Position numbers and translations under genes: made by a program. A stretch of 64,000 nt of DNA from Burkholderia oklahomensis C6786 (GTDB lineage Bacteria > Pseudomonadota > Gammaproteobacteria > Burkholderiales > Burkholderiaceae): positions 2,046,001-2,110,000 of the forward strand of contig NZ_CP009556.1 of the NCBI RefSeq assembly GCF_000959365.1, read 5' to 3'. How positions within the stretch are numbered: the stretch's first letter is position 1; every line of letters starts with the position of its first letter. The notes beneath the pieces are model-generated. The model made no database searches. It saw only the letters and a program-made list of their open reading frames with translations, and was not told the origin of the DNA. This document shows, in pieces, positions 47,887 to 61,613 of the stretch.

Positions 47887-48861
47887 CTATGACGGCTCGA
47901 GCCCCCTTTCCCGCAGCCATTCGCGGTTGAAGAGCCGTGTGCGATAGATGTCGCCGCGGTCGCAAAGCAGCGTCACGATCGTATGGCCCGGCCCCATCTG
48001 CTGCGCGAGCCGGACGGCCGCCGCGACGTTGATCCCGCTCGATCCGCCGACGTACAGGCCCTCTTCGCGCAGCAGCCGGTAGACCATCGTCACGCAGAGG
48101 CGGTCGTCGATGCGCACCGCGTCGTCGATCGACGCGCCCTCGAGATTGGCCGTCACGCGGCTCGATCCGATGCCTTCCGTGATCGAGTTGCCCTCCACCT
48201 TGATTTCGCCCGTTTTCACGAAGCTGTAGAGCCCGCTGCCGTGCGGATCCGCAAGCACGATCCGGATCTGCGGATTCTGTTCCTTCAGATAGCGGCTCAC
48301 GCCGGCGAGCGTGCCGCCCGTTCCCGTCGCGCAGACGAACGCATCGACCGTGCCCGCGGTATCGCGCCAGATCTCCGGCCCGGTCGTCTCGTAGTGGGCC
48401 TGGCGGTTGACGAGGTTGTCGAACTGGTTGGCCCAAATTGCGTTGTCGAGCTCGGCCGCGAGCCGCCCGGCTATCTTCTGATAGTTGTTCGGGTCCTTGT
48501 ACGGCGCGGCCGGCACCGGGCGCACGTCCGCGCCGAGCGTGCGCAGCACTTCCATTTTCTCCGGCGATTGCGTTTCCGGAATCACGATCACGCAGCGATA
48601 GCCGCGCGCCGCGCAGATGTGCGCGAGTCCGATGCCCGTGTTGCCGGCCGTGCCCTCGACGACGGTGCCGCCCGCCTTGAGCGTGCCGCGCCGTTCGGCG
48701 TCTTCGATGATGTAGCGCGCCGCGCGATCCTTGACCGATCCGCCCGGGTTCATGAACTCGGCCTTGCCGAGCATCTCGCAGCCCGTCTCCGCGCTGAGCT
48801 TCGCCAGGCGGATCAGCGGCGTACGTCCCACGCAGTCGACGAAACCCTGTCGCACGTTCAT
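47887..48861 (-). CDS. cysK: Cysteine synthase A family PLP enzyme
   Basis: 324 residues from the ATG at 48861, after a GGGGGAAG purine run. It is a fold-type II PLP enzyme: FMNPGGSVKDRAARYII with the PLP lysine at Lys44, GTAGNTGIGLAHICAARGY (the substrate-binding loop, Thr in place of the more common Ser), ATGTGGTLAGVSRYLKEQNP (phosphate-binding glycines) and GGSSGIN. It makes cysteine from O-acetylserine and sulfide, although relatives with this loop may act as cystathionine beta-synthase-like or O-phosphoserine enzymes. It is the first gene of a minus-strand pair with the YbaK gene. Confidence 0.85.
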   Translation of the reverse strand: MNVRQGFVDCVGRTPLIRLAKLSAETGCEMLGKAEFMNPGGSVKDRAARYIIEDAERRGTLKAGGTVVEGTAGNTGIGLAHICAARGYRCVIVIPETQSPEKMEVLRTLGADVRPVPAAPYKDPNNYQKIAGRLAAELDNAIWANQFDNLVNRQAHYETTGPEIWRDTAGTVDAFVCATGTGGTLAGVSRYLKEQNPQIRIVLADPHGSGLYSFVKTGEIKVEGNSITEGIGSSRVTANLEGASIDDAVRIDDRLCVTMVYRLLREEGLYVGGSSGINVAAAVRLAQQMGPGHTIVTLLCDRGDIYRTRLFNREWLRERGLEPS

Positions 48862-49057
48862 GATCTTCCCCCTTCTTCGCCACCTCGCGCCGGCCGCTCT
48901 GCACTGCCGGCAGCCCGGCCTACCACAAGGATAGATGACGACGCCGGCCGGCACCGCGCTTTCACCGCCCGAAACCGCGTACTAAGCTGGAAAGCGATCC
49001 GATCCGCGCCGTTCATGCGCGTCGATGCATTCGCGTCATCACGAGACGAGGTGCGAC

Positions 49058-49546
49058 ATGCTTCAATTGCTTTGCGTTGCGATCGACAAGCCCGAGACGA
49101 TGAATTTCATTCTCGGCCAGACGCATTTCATCAAGTCGGTCGAGGACATCCACGAGGCGCTCGTCGGCACCGTGCCCGGCATCAAGTTCGGCATCGCGTT
49201 CTGCGAAGCGTCCGGCAAGCGCCTCGTGCGCCGCTCCGGCACCGATGCCGCGCTGACCGAGCTCGCGTGCAGGAACGCGACCGCGATCGGCGCCGGTCAC
49301 TGCTTTGTCGTCTTTCTCGGCGACGGTTTCTATCCGGTCAACGTGCTGAATGCGATCAAGGCGGTGCCCGAGGTCTGCCGGATTTTCTGCGCGACCGCGA
49401 ACCCGACCGAGATCGTCGTCGCGCAGACCGATCAAGGGCGCAGCATTCTCGGCGTGGTCGACGGATTCCCGCCGCTCGGCGTCGAAAACGACGAGGACGT
49501 GCGCTGGCGGAAGGAGTTGCTGCGCAACATCGGCTACAAGGCATAG
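49058..49546 (+). CDS. DUF355 / adenosine-specific kinase family protein
   Basis: 162 residues from the ATG at 49058, with GAGG upstream. It matches the DUF355 family along its length: ETMNFILGQTHFIKSVEDIHEALVGTVPGIKFGIAFCEASGKRLVR, AIGAGHCFVVFLGDGFYPVNVLNAIKAVPEVCRIFCATANPTEIVV and GRSILGVVDGFPPLGVE. Archaeal members bind adenosine and AMP. It stands alone, divergent from cysK. Confidence 0.85.
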   Translation: MLQLLCVAIDKPETMNFILGQTHFIKSVEDIHEALVGTVPGIKFGIAFCEASGKRLVRRSGTDAALTELACRNATAIGAGHCFVVFLGDGFYPVNVLNAIKAVPEVCRIFCATANPTEIVVAQTDQGRSILGVVDGFPPLGVENDEDVRWRKELLRNIGYKA

Positions 49547-49676
49547 CCGGGCGCGATCGGGCGGCGATTCCGGTCGATCGCGCGCGGCGCGGGCTCGACG
49601 CGCGTTCGCCGGCGTTCCCGCGCGTCGAGGGCGTGGCCGCATCCGACGCCCGACCCGCCGGCGATTCGATTCCCGC

Positions 49677-50363
49677 TCAACCGGGCGCGCCGTCGAGGCG
49701 CGCCCCGAACCGGTCGACTCGCGGCATATGGAACCGCGACGGATCGAGCGAAAACGCCACGCGACGCGTGCGCCCCATGATTTCGTCGCGCGGAAAGAAG
49801 CCGTAATAGCGGGAGTCCGCGCTGTCGTCGCGGTTGTCGCCGAGCATCAGGTATGCGCCCTTTGGCACGACCGCCGGCCCGAACGAACTGCGCGGGCTCG
49901 GCGCATCGGGAGAAAGCCGGACGACATGCGCCGCCCCGGCCAGCCGTTCGGCCAGATATTCGCCGCGCGCGCCTGCGTCGCTCGACAGCGGATCGTTGCC
50001 GAGCGGCCGGTAGCTCACCCGCGCGCCGTTGATGTAAAGCACGTTGTCCCGCATCTCGACGACGTCGCCCGGCAGGCCGATCACGCGCTTGACGAGCAAT
50101 TCGTGCGCAGCCGACGAATCGACGGTCACGATATCGCCGCGTCGCGGGTCGCTCAGATGCGCGACCCTGATGTGCGTGAACGGAACGCGCAGGTCATAGG
50201 CGATCTTGTCGACGACGATGCGGTCCCCGAGCCGGATGGTCGGCAGCATCGAACCGCTCGGCACGACGTTCCAGTCGGCCACCGCGCTGCGAAAGATCGC
50301 CATGAAGAACAGGAAGGCGATCAATTTCCTGTTCTCATTCCACAACTTCGAAACGGTACGCAT
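49677..50363 (-). CDS. lepB: Signal peptidase I (S26 family)
   Basis: 228 residues from the ATG at 50363. One N-terminal membrane segment (LIAFLFFMAIFRSAVAD) is followed by the catalytic elements of type I signal peptidases: PSGSMLPT with the nucleophile Ser38, ELLVKRVIGLPGD with general base Lys92, and LMLGDNRDDSADSRYYGFF (box E). It cleaves signal peptides on the periplasmic face of the inner membrane. It is shorter than the main E. coli-like LepB and lacks a second N-terminal membrane helix, so it may be a secondary copy; the usual lepA and rnc neighbours are absent. The longer frame to 50723 is not supported. Confidence 0.9.
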   Translation of the reverse strand: MRTVSKLWNENRKLIAFLFFMAIFRSAVADWNVVPSGSMLPTIRLGDRIVVDKIAYDLRVPFTHIRVAHLSDPRRGDIVTVDSSAAHELLVKRVIGLPGDVVEMRDNVLYINGARVSYRPLGNDPLSSDAGARGEYLAERLAGAAHVVRLSPDAPSPRSSFGPAVVPKGAYLMLGDNRDDSADSRYYGFFPRDEIMGRTRRVAFSLDPSRFHMPRVDRFGARLDGAPG

Positions 50364-50785
50364 GCCGTATGACCGGAGCGATGGGGCCGTAGCCCCGGAA
50401 GCTGGAACTATATCCTGCGCGTCGGATAAACGGCCCCGCACGGGCCGGTTCGGGCGCGGGCGTGCGCCGTGATCGCCGCGTCGGGCGATCGGCTCGGCGC
50501 TCGCGTCGCTCGGCGCGTCGATTTCGCGCCGGCCCGCGCGGGCCGCCCTTCCGGAACCGCTTTCATTCGCGGCGCCCTTCCCACGCGCGCCGCGCGGCCG
50601 CCACCCCGACGACTTCCGCCGCGCATGGCGTAGGAAACCGCCGACAAACCGCTCCGCCGGATGACGCGAAGTTCGTCGCCGGCTGATTGGATCGGCGCGA
50701 GCCGTGGACGATACTTTCGTCACAACAAAAAGATTTTCATGCTCTGCGGCGGCGCTCGATTGGCGCCGCGGTGAAGGAGACCAAC

Positions 50786-50926
50786 ATGAGCGTCGCTGCC
50801 CAAGATCTCATCGAATTGCTTCGCCTCGCCCAAGGCGGCGCCGGCGCGCTCACGCAGCATCTGCTGCGCGAAATAGCCGGCAATCTCATCGCGTTCGGCG
50901 TCGCCGACGGCCGCGGTGGATGCTGA
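50786..50926 (+). CDS. Small hypothetical protein, 46 residues
   Basis: A 46-codon frame starts at an ATG with AAGGAG seven bases upstream. The product begins MSVAAQDLIELLRLAQGGAG, is amphipathic and helical in the first half, and ends with GRGGC. No family is recognised. The good ribosome-binding site is the only support. It lies between lepB and the metal-resistance locus. Confidence 0.4.
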   Translation: MSVAAQDLIELLRLAQGGAGALTQHLLREIAGNLIAFGVADGRGGC

Positions 50927-51188
50927 CGGCGCCACGATCGGACGATGCAGGCGCACGCGGACGGCAAGCTCGCTCCTGGCCGAGCGGATGTCGAATCCGG
51001 GTTTGCGTTTGACCGAAGGTTCGCTGTCCCGATCCGCGTGCGTCATCGCGACGCGTCGCGGGGCCACGCATGCGCGGCCCCGCGACTCCGGCACGCAACG
51101 CCAGGCGGCCGGCGCGCACATCGGCAACGACGAAAGACGTTCGCTCGACCACGGACAGCCGCACGACCATCGGCCCGCGGCCGGTTCC

Positions 51189-51241
51189 TGACAGACTTGT
51201 CACCTCGCAGTCATCGCCACGCTCCGCGCCGTCGTCACACT
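51189..51241 (+). promoter_or_regulatory. Putative IrlR operator A and -10 hexamer
   Basis: TGACA-GACT-TGTCA (51189-51202) is a perfect 5-4-5 inverted repeat, followed after 8 bases by TCAT (51211-51214). CACACT at 51236-51241, beginning 47 bases after the operator starts, fits a weak -10 hexamer. It lies 47 bases upstream of the small periplasmic-protein ATG at 51288. The same layout recurs at four other sites around irlRS. Confidence 0.7.
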
Positions 51242-51287
51242 GAACGGGTCCCCGCCGTTCCGGCGACACCACCGAGCGAGACATTCG

Positions 51288-51572
51288 ATGAAACGAGCAA
51301 CTTTCATGGCCGTCGCGGCGATCTTCGCCGTCGCCGCACCATCCGCATTCGCGCACGGGATGCCCGAGCGCGTGTTCAAGGAACGCAAGCCGATTCGCGC
51401 CGAAACACCCCAGCAGCAGCCGCATCGCGACGCGCCTTCGCCCGATTGCGCGCCCGAGTGCCGCGCCGGCGCGAAACTCACGCAACGAGGCGGCGGCGCG
51501 TCGGGCGCGAACCGGCCTGCCGTCGACGTCGAAACCGCCGCCGGCGTGCGTTCGGCCGTCACCGGCGGCTGA
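51288..51572 (+). CDS. Small exported protein upstream of the czc operon
   Basis: 94 residues. A clear signal peptide (KRATFMAVAAIFAVAAPSAFAHG) is followed by a short, Pro/Gln- and Arg-rich mature part with a DCAPEC pair of cysteines three residues apart. No domain is known to me. Its own promoter carries IrlR-type operator A, and it sits 259 bases upstream of czcC, so a periplasmic role in metal handling (binding, sensing or buffering) is plausible. That role is inference; the Cys pair and His are only suggestive of metal binding. Confidence 0.7.
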   Translation: MKRATFMAVAAIFAVAAPSAFAHGMPERVFKERKPIRAETPQQQPHRDAPSPDCAPECRAGAKLTQRGGGASGANRPAVDVETAAGVRSAVTGG

Positions 51573-51747
51573 TCGGCGTGCGCTTCCCCTCGTTCCGGCG
51601 CGCGCTCGCGCGCCGTCGCGGCGCGTCCGGCACGTCCGGCATGGCTCGCGCGTCGGCGCGTCCGGCGCACTGGGGCCGCTTGATTCACCCGGCGCGCTGA
51701 CGCGCCCGCCGCGTCAAGCGCGCCCGGCCCTCCCGCCCGCGCGAACG

Positions 51748-51800
51748 TGACAAAAATGTCATGTTCGCCTCATGTTTGCATTGCGGCACGACCGTAGCAT
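51748..51800 (+). promoter_or_regulatory. Putative IrlR operator B and czcCBA-irlRS promoter
   Basis: TGACA-AAAA-TGTCA (51748-51761) is a perfect inverted repeat, with TCAT 8 bases later (51770-51773). The right half also forms an 11-base direct repeat, TGTCATGTTCG then CCTCATGTTTG, the usual geometry for OmpR/PhoB-type regulators. TAGCAT at 51795-51800 starts 47 bases after the operator and would be the -10. Start of transcription should fall near 51807, 24 bases before the czcC ATG. The motif resembles the cop/CusR-type box of heavy-metal response regulators. Confidence 0.8.
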
Positions 51801-51830
51801 CGATCGCGTTTCACCCAGACTCGATCATCC

Positions 51831-53189
51831 ATGCCCAAGCGTATCCTCGCCGCACTCGTGTCGGCCGCGATCGCGGCGTCGGCGGTGCAGGCGCAAGCCC
51901 AGTCCGCCCTGCCCGCCGTCGCGCCCGACCCGTCGCCCGCCATGCCGTCCGGCGCCGTCGCGCCTCCCGCCTCGCCCGCGTCTTCCGCGTCTTTTGCCGC
52001 GTCGCCCGCGCTGTCGCTCGACGACGCGCTGAATCTCGCCGCCGCGAACAACCCGCTGCTGAAGAGCGCGCAGTCCGGCGCCGACGCGTCCGTCGGCGCG
52101 CTCGTCCAGGCGGGCGCGCGTCCGAACCCGACCGTGTCGCTCCTGCAGGAAGGCTTCGACCGGCAGGAACGGACGACGACCGGTCTGCTCAACCAGACGA
52201 TCGAGCTGGGCGGCAAGCGGCGCTCGCGCGTCGAAGCCGCGTCGTACGGCCGCGAGTTCGCGCTCGCGTCGCTCGACGGCCGCGCGGCCGCGTTGCGCGC
52301 CGACGTGTCGAGCGCGTTCTACGGCCTGCTCGCTGCGCAGCGGCAGTCGCAGGTCGCCGAGGAATCGGCCGCGATCGCCGCGCGCTCCGCCGACATGGCG
52401 GACAAGCGCGCGCGCGCCGGCAAGGTGTCGCCCGTCGAGGCGACGAAGGCGCGCGTCGCTCAGACGGCCGCGCAGATCGAGCTGTCGAACGCACGGACGC
52501 GCGTGTCGGCGGCGCTCGCGCGGCTCGCCAACGTGACGGGCAGCGCCGACGTGCGCGGCCGCATCGCGTCGGGCGATCTCGATGCGTTGCCGGGCGTCGA
52601 GCCGCTGTCGCAATTGCTCGGCCGGCTCGACGACGCGCCGCTCGCGCGCGCGGCGAAGGCCGACATGCTGCGCACGAACGCGCAGATCGCGATCGAGCGC
52701 GCGAAGCGCGTGCCGGACATCACGGTCAGCGCGGGCGTCAAGCACGTCGTCACGGGCGGCGCGCCGGACAACCAGGCGGTCGTCGGCGTGTCGATTCCGC
52801 TGCCGCTCTTCGACACGAATCAAGGCGCGATCCTCGAAGCCGTGCACAAGGCCGCGAAGGCGAACGCCGATTTCGACGCGGAGCGCGCGCGCCTGCGGCT
52901 CGACGTGACGCAGGCCTACGCGAACTACGAGCGATCGGCCAGCGAAGCGCGCCGCTTGAAGGCCGACGTGCTGCCGGCCGCGCGGCAATCGCTCGATGCG
53001 ATGTCGCGCGGCTACCAGCTCGGCAAGTTCAGTTTCCTCGACGTGCTCGACGCGCAGCGCACGCTGTTCGACGCGCAGTCGCGCTACGTGCTGGCGCTCG
53101 CCGATGCGCATCAGTCGTATGCGGACATCGAGCGCCTCGTCGGCACGCCGTCGCGCGACGCGTCCCGCCCCCTCGCCCAACTTCGCTGA
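51831..53189 (+). CDS. czcC: CzcC-like outer-membrane factor (TolC family)
   Basis: 452 residues. Signal peptide MPKRILAALVSAAIAASAVQAQA precedes a Pro/Ala-rich linker (residues ~25-60), then the TolC/OEP fold made of two repeats: SLDDALNLAAANNPLLKSA, PNPTVSLLQEGF and a second set starting ARAAKADMLRTNAQIAIERAKRVPDITVSAGVK. ELGGKRRSRVEAA is typical of CzcC rather than of drug-efflux TolC proteins. It forms the outer-membrane channel of the tripartite pump. It is first in the operon, 10 bases before the adaptor gene, and has operator B just upstream. Confidence 0.9.
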   Translation: MPKRILAALVSAAIAASAVQAQAQSALPAVAPDPSPAMPSGAVAPPASPASSASFAASPALSLDDALNLAAANNPLLKSAQSGADASVGALVQAGARPNPTVSLLQEGFDRQERTTTGLLNQTIELGGKRRSRVEAASYGREFALASLDGRAAALRADVSSAFYGLLAAQRQSQVAEESAAIAARSADMADKRARAGKVSPVEATKARVAQTAAQIELSNARTRVSAALARLANVTGSADVRGRIASGDLDALPGVEPLSQLLGRLDDAPLARAAKADMLRTNAQIAIERAKRVPDITVSAGVKHVVTGGAPDNQAVVGVSIPLPLFDTNQGAILEAVHKAAKANADFDAERARLRLDVTQAYANYERSASEARRLKADVLPAARQSLDAMSRGYQLGKFSFLDVLDAQRTLFDAQSRYVLALADAHQSYADIERLVGTPSRDASRPLAQLR

Positions 53190-53199
53190 AGAACTCGCC

Positions 53200-57976
<4,777 letters not shown>

Positions 57977-57982
57977 ATTCTG

Positions 57983-58666
57983 ATGCGAATACTGATAGTG
58001 GAAGACGAGCCGAAAACCGGCATGTATCTGCGCAAGGGGCTGACGGAAGCGGGCTTCATCGCGGATTGGGTCGAGGACGGCGTGACGGGCCTCCATCAGG
58101 CCGAGACCGAGGACTACGACCTGATCATCCTCGACGTGATGCTGCCCGGCCACGACGGCTGGACCGTGCTCGAGCGGCTGCGCCGCGAGCGCTCGACGCC
58201 GGTGCTGTTCCTGACCGCGCGCGACGACGTCGGCGACCGCGTGAAGGGGCTCGAGCTCGGCGCCGACGACTACGTCGTCAAGCCGTTCGATTTCGTCGAA
58301 CTGGTTGCGCGCGTGCGCTCGATCCTGCGCCGCGGGCAGGCGCGCGAATCGTCGATCCTGCGGGTCGCCGATCTCGAGCTCGACCTGACGCGGCGCAAGG
58401 CGACCCGCCAGGGCGACGTCGTGCTGCTGACCGCGAAGGAGTTCGCGCTGCTGTGGCTGCTGATGCGCCGCGAGGGCGAGATCCTGCCGCGCGCGACAAT
58501 CGCGTCGCAGGTGTGGGACATGAATTTCAACAGCGACACGAACGTCGTCGACGCGGCGATCCGCCGGCTGCGCTCGAAGATCGACGACGCGTACGAGCCG
58601 AAGCTGATCCACACGGTGCGCGGGATGGGCTACGTGCTCGAAGTCAGGAGCGCCGCGAACCGATGA
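57983..58666 (+). CDS. irlR: Heavy-metal response regulator IrlR (OmpR family)
   Basis: 227 residues. The receiver domain has Asp51 as phosphoacceptor ([14 protein letters not shown]), Thr in the LFLTARDD motif, and Lys100 in VVKPFD. The C-terminal winged helix reads [30 protein letters not shown] and [35 protein letters not shown], the CzcR/CopR/CusR subgroup. It closely resembles IrlR of B. pseudomallei, where irlRS affects invasion and resistance to Cd and Zn (recalled, not searched). It should bind the five operator sites described here. It overlaps irlS by 4 nt. Confidence 0.92.
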   Translation: MRILIVEDEPKTGMYLRKGLTEAGFIADWVEDGVTGLHQAETEDYDLIILDVMLPGHDGWTVLERLRRERSTPVLFLTARDDVGDRVKGLELGADDYVVKPFDFVELVARVRSILRRGQARESSILRVADLELDLTRRKATRQGDVVLLTAKEFALLWLLMRREGEILPRATIASQVWDMNFNSDTNVVDAAIRRLRSKIDDAYEPKLIHTVRGMGYVLEVRSAANR

Positions 58667-60030
58667 TCAAACGCATGTTGCCGCGCACGCTGCGCGCCCG
58701 CCTGACGGCGCTGATCATCCTGTCGACGGCGGTGACGCTCGCGCTGAGCGGCATCGCGCTCTACGGCGCGCTGCGCAACCGGCTCGAAAGCACGTCGTCG
58801 TACGAAAGGACGGCGACGCTCGCGGCGATGCGCACGCACCTCGCGAACGTCCGCAGCGTCGACGAGATTCCGCGCAAGACCGACCTGTGGGTCGACCAGT
58901 TGCACGGCCATCAGAATCTGGATCTGGCGATTTTCGGCGCCGACGGCCGCTTGCTGTTCGCGACGCGCGGCTTCGCCGCGTCGCCGCCCGCGCTCGCCGC
59001 GGCGTCCGGCGGCTCGGCGTTCGGCTATCTCGCCGGCGATGCGCCGCTGCACGCCGCGACGGGCCAGCGCGTGCGCGTCGTCGTGCAGTACGACGGCAAG
59101 AACGATCGCGCGCTGCTGCGCGCGTATGCGTACACGGTCGTGCTGATCGAGGTGCTCGCCGTCGTGCTGACGGCGGCGCTCGCATACGGGATCGCGATGC
59201 TCGGCCTGAGTCCGCTGCGCCGGCTCGTCGCGCGCGCCGAGCAGATGTCGTCGAGCCGGCTCGCGCATCCGCTGCCTGAGCTCGACACGTCGGGCGAGCT
59301 GAAGGAGATGGAGCATGCGTTCAACGGCATGCTCAAGCGCCTCGACGAATCGTTCGTACGCCTGAGCCAGTTCTCGTCGAATCTCGCGCACGACATGCGC
59401 ACGCCGCTCACGAACCTGCTCGCCGAAGCACAGGTCGCGCTGTCGAAGCCGCGCACGGCCGACGAGTACCGCGACGTGATCGAATCGAGCATCGACGAAT
59501 ATCAGCGCCTGTCGCGAATGATCGAAGACATGCTGTTCCTCGCGCGCTCGGACAACGCGGAAAGCCATCTGGCGATCCGCACGCTCGACGCGGCGGCGGA
59601 AGCCGAGCGCGTCGCGGGCTATTACGAGCCGATGGCCGAAGATGCGGAAGTGAATATCGTCGTGCGTGGGCAGGCCGCCGTGCAGGCGGATGCGCTGCTC
59701 TATCAGCGCGCGCTCAGCAACCTGGTCAGCAACGCGCTCAATCATGCGCCGCGCGGCTCGACGATCACCGTCGAATGCCGGCAAACCGACGGCGCGACGA
59801 CGATCGGCGTATCGGATACGGGCCGCGGAATCGAGCCGCAGCATCGCGAGCGGATTTTCGAGCGGTTCTACCGCGTCGATCCGGCGCGGCACAACTCGGC
59901 GTTCGGCACCGGGCTCGGCCTGGCGATCGTCCGGTCGATCATGGAAAACCACGGCGGCGCGTGCGGCGTCGACAGCGAGCCGCACGTGCGCACGACGTTC
60001 TGGCTGAAATTTCCCGCGAACTCGGCTTGA
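58663..60030 (+). CDS. irlS: Heavy-metal sensor histidine kinase IrlS
   Basis: 455 residues from the ATG at 58663, overlapping irlR by ATGA. Two membrane segments (about residues 13-36 and 155-180) enclose a periplasmic sensor domain of ~120 residues. A HAMP linker follows ([13 protein letters not shown]), then the H-box [17 protein letters not shown] with phospho-acceptor His243, the N-box [10 protein letters not shown], and the G-boxes [10 protein letters not shown] and [13 protein letters not shown]. It senses periplasmic metal and phosphorylates IrlR. The periplasmic domain is rich in His only at HGHQ (residues 81-84), a possible ligand site. Confidence 0.92.
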   Translation: MIKRMLPRTLRARLTALIILSTAVTLALSGIALYGALRNRLESTSSYERTATLAAMRTHLANVRSVDEIPRKTDLWVDQLHGHQNLDLAIFGADGRLLFATRGFAASPPALAAASGGSAFGYLAGDAPLHAATGQRVRVVVQYDGKNDRALLRAYAYTVVLIEVLAVVLTAALAYGIAMLGLSPLRRLVARAEQMSSSRLAHPLPELDTSGELKEMEHAFNGMLKRLDESFVRLSQFSSNLAHDMRTPLTNLLAEAQVALSKPRTADEYRDVIESSIDEYQRLSRMIEDMLFLARSDNAESHLAIRTLDAAAEAERVAGYYEPMAEDAEVNIVVRGQAAVQADALLYQRALSNLVSNALNHAPRGSTITVECRQTDGATTIGVSDTGRGIEPQHRERIFERFYRVDPARHNSAFGTGLGLAIVRSIMENHGGACGVDSEPHVRTTFWLKFPANSA

Positions 60031-60123
60031 TCGAGCGCGTCGCGGGAGGCGGCGCAGCGCGCGCGCTCGATCGAGCGCGCTGCCCGCGCAGGGGGCGTCG
60101 CGCGTGCGCCGACGGCGGCAGCG

Positions 60124-60393
60124 TCAGCGCGCGACGGCTTGATCATGCTGATCGAGCGATCGATCGGCGTTGCCGCCGTGAACCGAGATCGCATGCAGCG
60201 TCTTGTTGCGGGCGATCAGCGCCGCGCTCGGCGGATAGTCGTTCTTGCCCGCGGGCACGATGCCTTCGTGCTGGGCCCGAACCAGTTCCTGCGCGACTTC
60301 GGCGCGCGTCTTGCCTTGCGCGAATGCGGCCTGCGCGGATGCCAGCGTCGCCAATGCGGCGGCGGCCCATATCATGCGTTTTTTCGTGTTCAT
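60124..60393 (-). CDS. DUF4148 small exported protein
   Basis: 89 residues with a signal peptide (KKRMIWAAAALATLASAQAAFAQ). The mature part matches DUF4148: KTRAEVAQELVRAQHEGIVPAGKNDYPPSAALIARNKTLHAI. DUF4148 proteins are common and multi-copy in Burkholderia; the function is unknown. On the minus strand it has IrlR-type operator C in its promoter, so it is likely metal-induced. It sits tail to tail with irlS. Confidence 0.85.
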   Translation of the reverse strand: MNTKKRMIWAAAALATLASAQAAFAQGKTRAEVAQELVRAQHEGIVPAGKNDYPPSAALIARNKTLHAISVHGGNADRSLDQHDQAVAR

Positions 60394-60440
60394 CGTTAGC
60401 GCTCCATCGAGTTGATCACTGTCGAGCGACAGTAGCCTCT

Positions 60441-60493
60441 ACTTTGAGCGCCGGACGATACGCGGCCATGAGCGTTCGATGACAAATTCGTCA
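60441..60493 (-). promoter_or_regulatory. Putative IrlR operator C and DUF4148 promoter
   Basis: Read on the minus strand, TGACG-AATT-TGTCA (60493-60480) is followed after 8 bases by TCATGG (60471-60466). CAAAGT (60446-60441) begins 47 bases after the operator start, as at the other sites, and has A2, A4 and T6 of a -10 hexamer. The DUF4148 ATG is 48 bases further downstream. Confidence 0.7.
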
Positions 60494-60535
60494 TCTGCGC
60501 GCGGCTTGGAATCGGCGGCATTCGCCCGCCGCGCA

Positions 60536-60588
60536 TGACGGGAATTTCATGTTCGCGTCAGCATGGCGCTGCGTCGATCCTTTAGCAT
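60536..60588 (+). promoter_or_regulatory. Putative IrlR operator D and sRNA promoter
   Basis: TGACG-GGAA-TTTCA (60536-60549), spacer TGTTCGCG, then TCA (60558-60560). TAGCAT (60583-60588) is identical to the hexamer of the czcC promoter and again begins exactly 47 bases after the operator start. No gene starts within the next 400 bases, but a strong terminator lies 100 bases downstream, so a small RNA is the likely product. Confidence 0.7.
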
Positions 60589-60594
60589 CTGAAT

Positions 60595-60722
60595 TCCAAG
60601 ATCGCCGATCAGACGAAATTGGACCGAGCTGCTTGGTTCCCCTCGAGCACGCGAGGCGCATTGGCACCAGCAGGTGCTATCGCACTTTTGCCGGACAGTC
60701 CCCCCTGTCCGGCATTTTTTTT
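60595..60722 (+). ncRNA. Candidate IrlR-controlled small RNA, ~128 nt
   Basis: A predicted transcript begins about 7 bases after the TAGCAT hexamer and ends in a U-rich terminator. Two more hairpins are visible inside: CCTCG/CGAGG (60641-60656) and GCACC/GGTGC (60664-60677). No frame inside looks coding: the only long one (60549-60749) begins before the predicted start and has no ribosome site. The layout (regulated promoter, modular stem-loops, terminator with eight T) is that of a trans-acting sRNA. I do not recognise it as any named RNA. Confidence 0.6.
60690..60722 (+). terminator. Strong intrinsic terminator of the candidate sRNA
   Basis: A perfect 9-bp stem, GCCGGACAG (60690-60698) with CTGTCCGGC (60705-60713), and a 6-base loop are followed by A and eight T. 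Confidence 0.9.
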
Positions 60723-60871
60723 GGTGCGGGCGTGTTGAGCATCTTTTGATCGGCGCTGCGACGAAGCGGTCGGCAGCGCTTTCGGCGAATGCCTGCGCGA
60801 GCCGCGCTCCGCACCCGCATCGCTCGCGCATCATCCGCCGATGCGTCGACATCGAACGCTTCGCGCTTCGT

Positions 60872-60924
60872 CGACAACTTTGTCATGTTCGGATCACGTC
60901 CGCGCAGCGACGCTCGCGCACCAT
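60872..60924 (+). promoter_or_regulatory. Putative IrlR operator E and lipoprotein promoter
   Basis: CGACA-ACTT-TGTCA (60872-60885), spacer TGTTCGGA, then TCACG (60894-60898); the direct-repeat form is TGTCATGTTCG then GATCACGTCCG. CACCAT (60919-60924) starts 47 bases after the operator start and has A2, A5 and T6 of a -10 hexamer. The next gene start is the lipoprotein ATG at 61050, giving a leader of about 120 bases. Confidence 0.65.
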
Positions 60925-61049
60925 GTCGCCACATCGACCGACGCAATGCGCATGCGGCGATTCGCATGCCGGCGCAATCGGCAAGCGACGCATCGATTCG
61001 AAGGCGAGCGTCGACGTCGACTCGAACGACACGAAACAAGAGGGACATC

Positions 61050-61298
61050 ATGAAAGCGCCGATCATCGCAGTCGCGTTCGGCATCGCGCTGGCAGCCTGC
61101 GCTCCGCTTCGCCAGGATCCTCGATCCGGCGAAGCGGGGCCTTCCGTCGCATCGTCGAACGCAAGCGCAGACGGCAACCGGAAGAGCGAGCCGCGGCGCT
61201 CGACGGGAGAAGTCGTCGACTACGCCGGACGCCCGTGCGTGAATCAAACCCTGTACGTGAAGATGCATCCATGCATCTTTCCGCGGCTGCAGCGCTGA
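61050..61298 (+). CDS. Small lipoprotein of the metal locus
   Basis: 82 residues from the ATG at 61050, with AGAGGGA upstream. A signal sequence with lipobox LAAC places the acylated Cys at residue 17, so the protein should be membrane-anchored. The mature part is Ser/Ala/Arg-rich, then ends GRPCVNQTLYVKMHPC, with Cys, Met, His and Cys that could bind metal. No family is known to me. Operator E upstream suggests metal-dependent expression. A role in periplasmic metal binding or envelope protection is inference. Confidence 0.7.
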   Translation: MKAPIIAVAFGIALAACAPLRQDPRSGEAGPSVASSNASADGNRKSEPRRSTGEVVDYAGRPCVNQTLYVKMHPCIFPRLQR

Positions 61299-61613
61299 GC
61301 CGCAGGTTCTTCCCGGCGCGCGGCGCGTCCGCACCGCGCAACGTGTGAGTCGATCGCCGTGCCGATTGCCGATCGTCGATCACACGTCACACGTCACACA
61401 CCGCTCCGCGCGACTCGCAATCATGCCGTTTCGCGCACACGGCGGCCCGCAACGTGCCGCCCCTTTCACAGCCCGCCTTTTCCCGCCCCACTCCGTCGAT
61501 TGCTTATCGCCGCGCGCTTCATAACGAATCGCGAACTGCTTCTTTGTGTTTTACCGGGCCGCTTCGTATAACTGCGACTTGCCGTTCGAACCGACCCAAC
61601 CGAAGAGCTTCCC
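61299..61613. other. Intergenic region upstream of the MFS gene
   Basis: About 315 bases; no gene or IrlR-type operator is seen. It should contain the MFS promoter. A long plus-strand frame from 61454 reads through the MFS gene in another phase and is a shadow. Confidence 0.4.
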
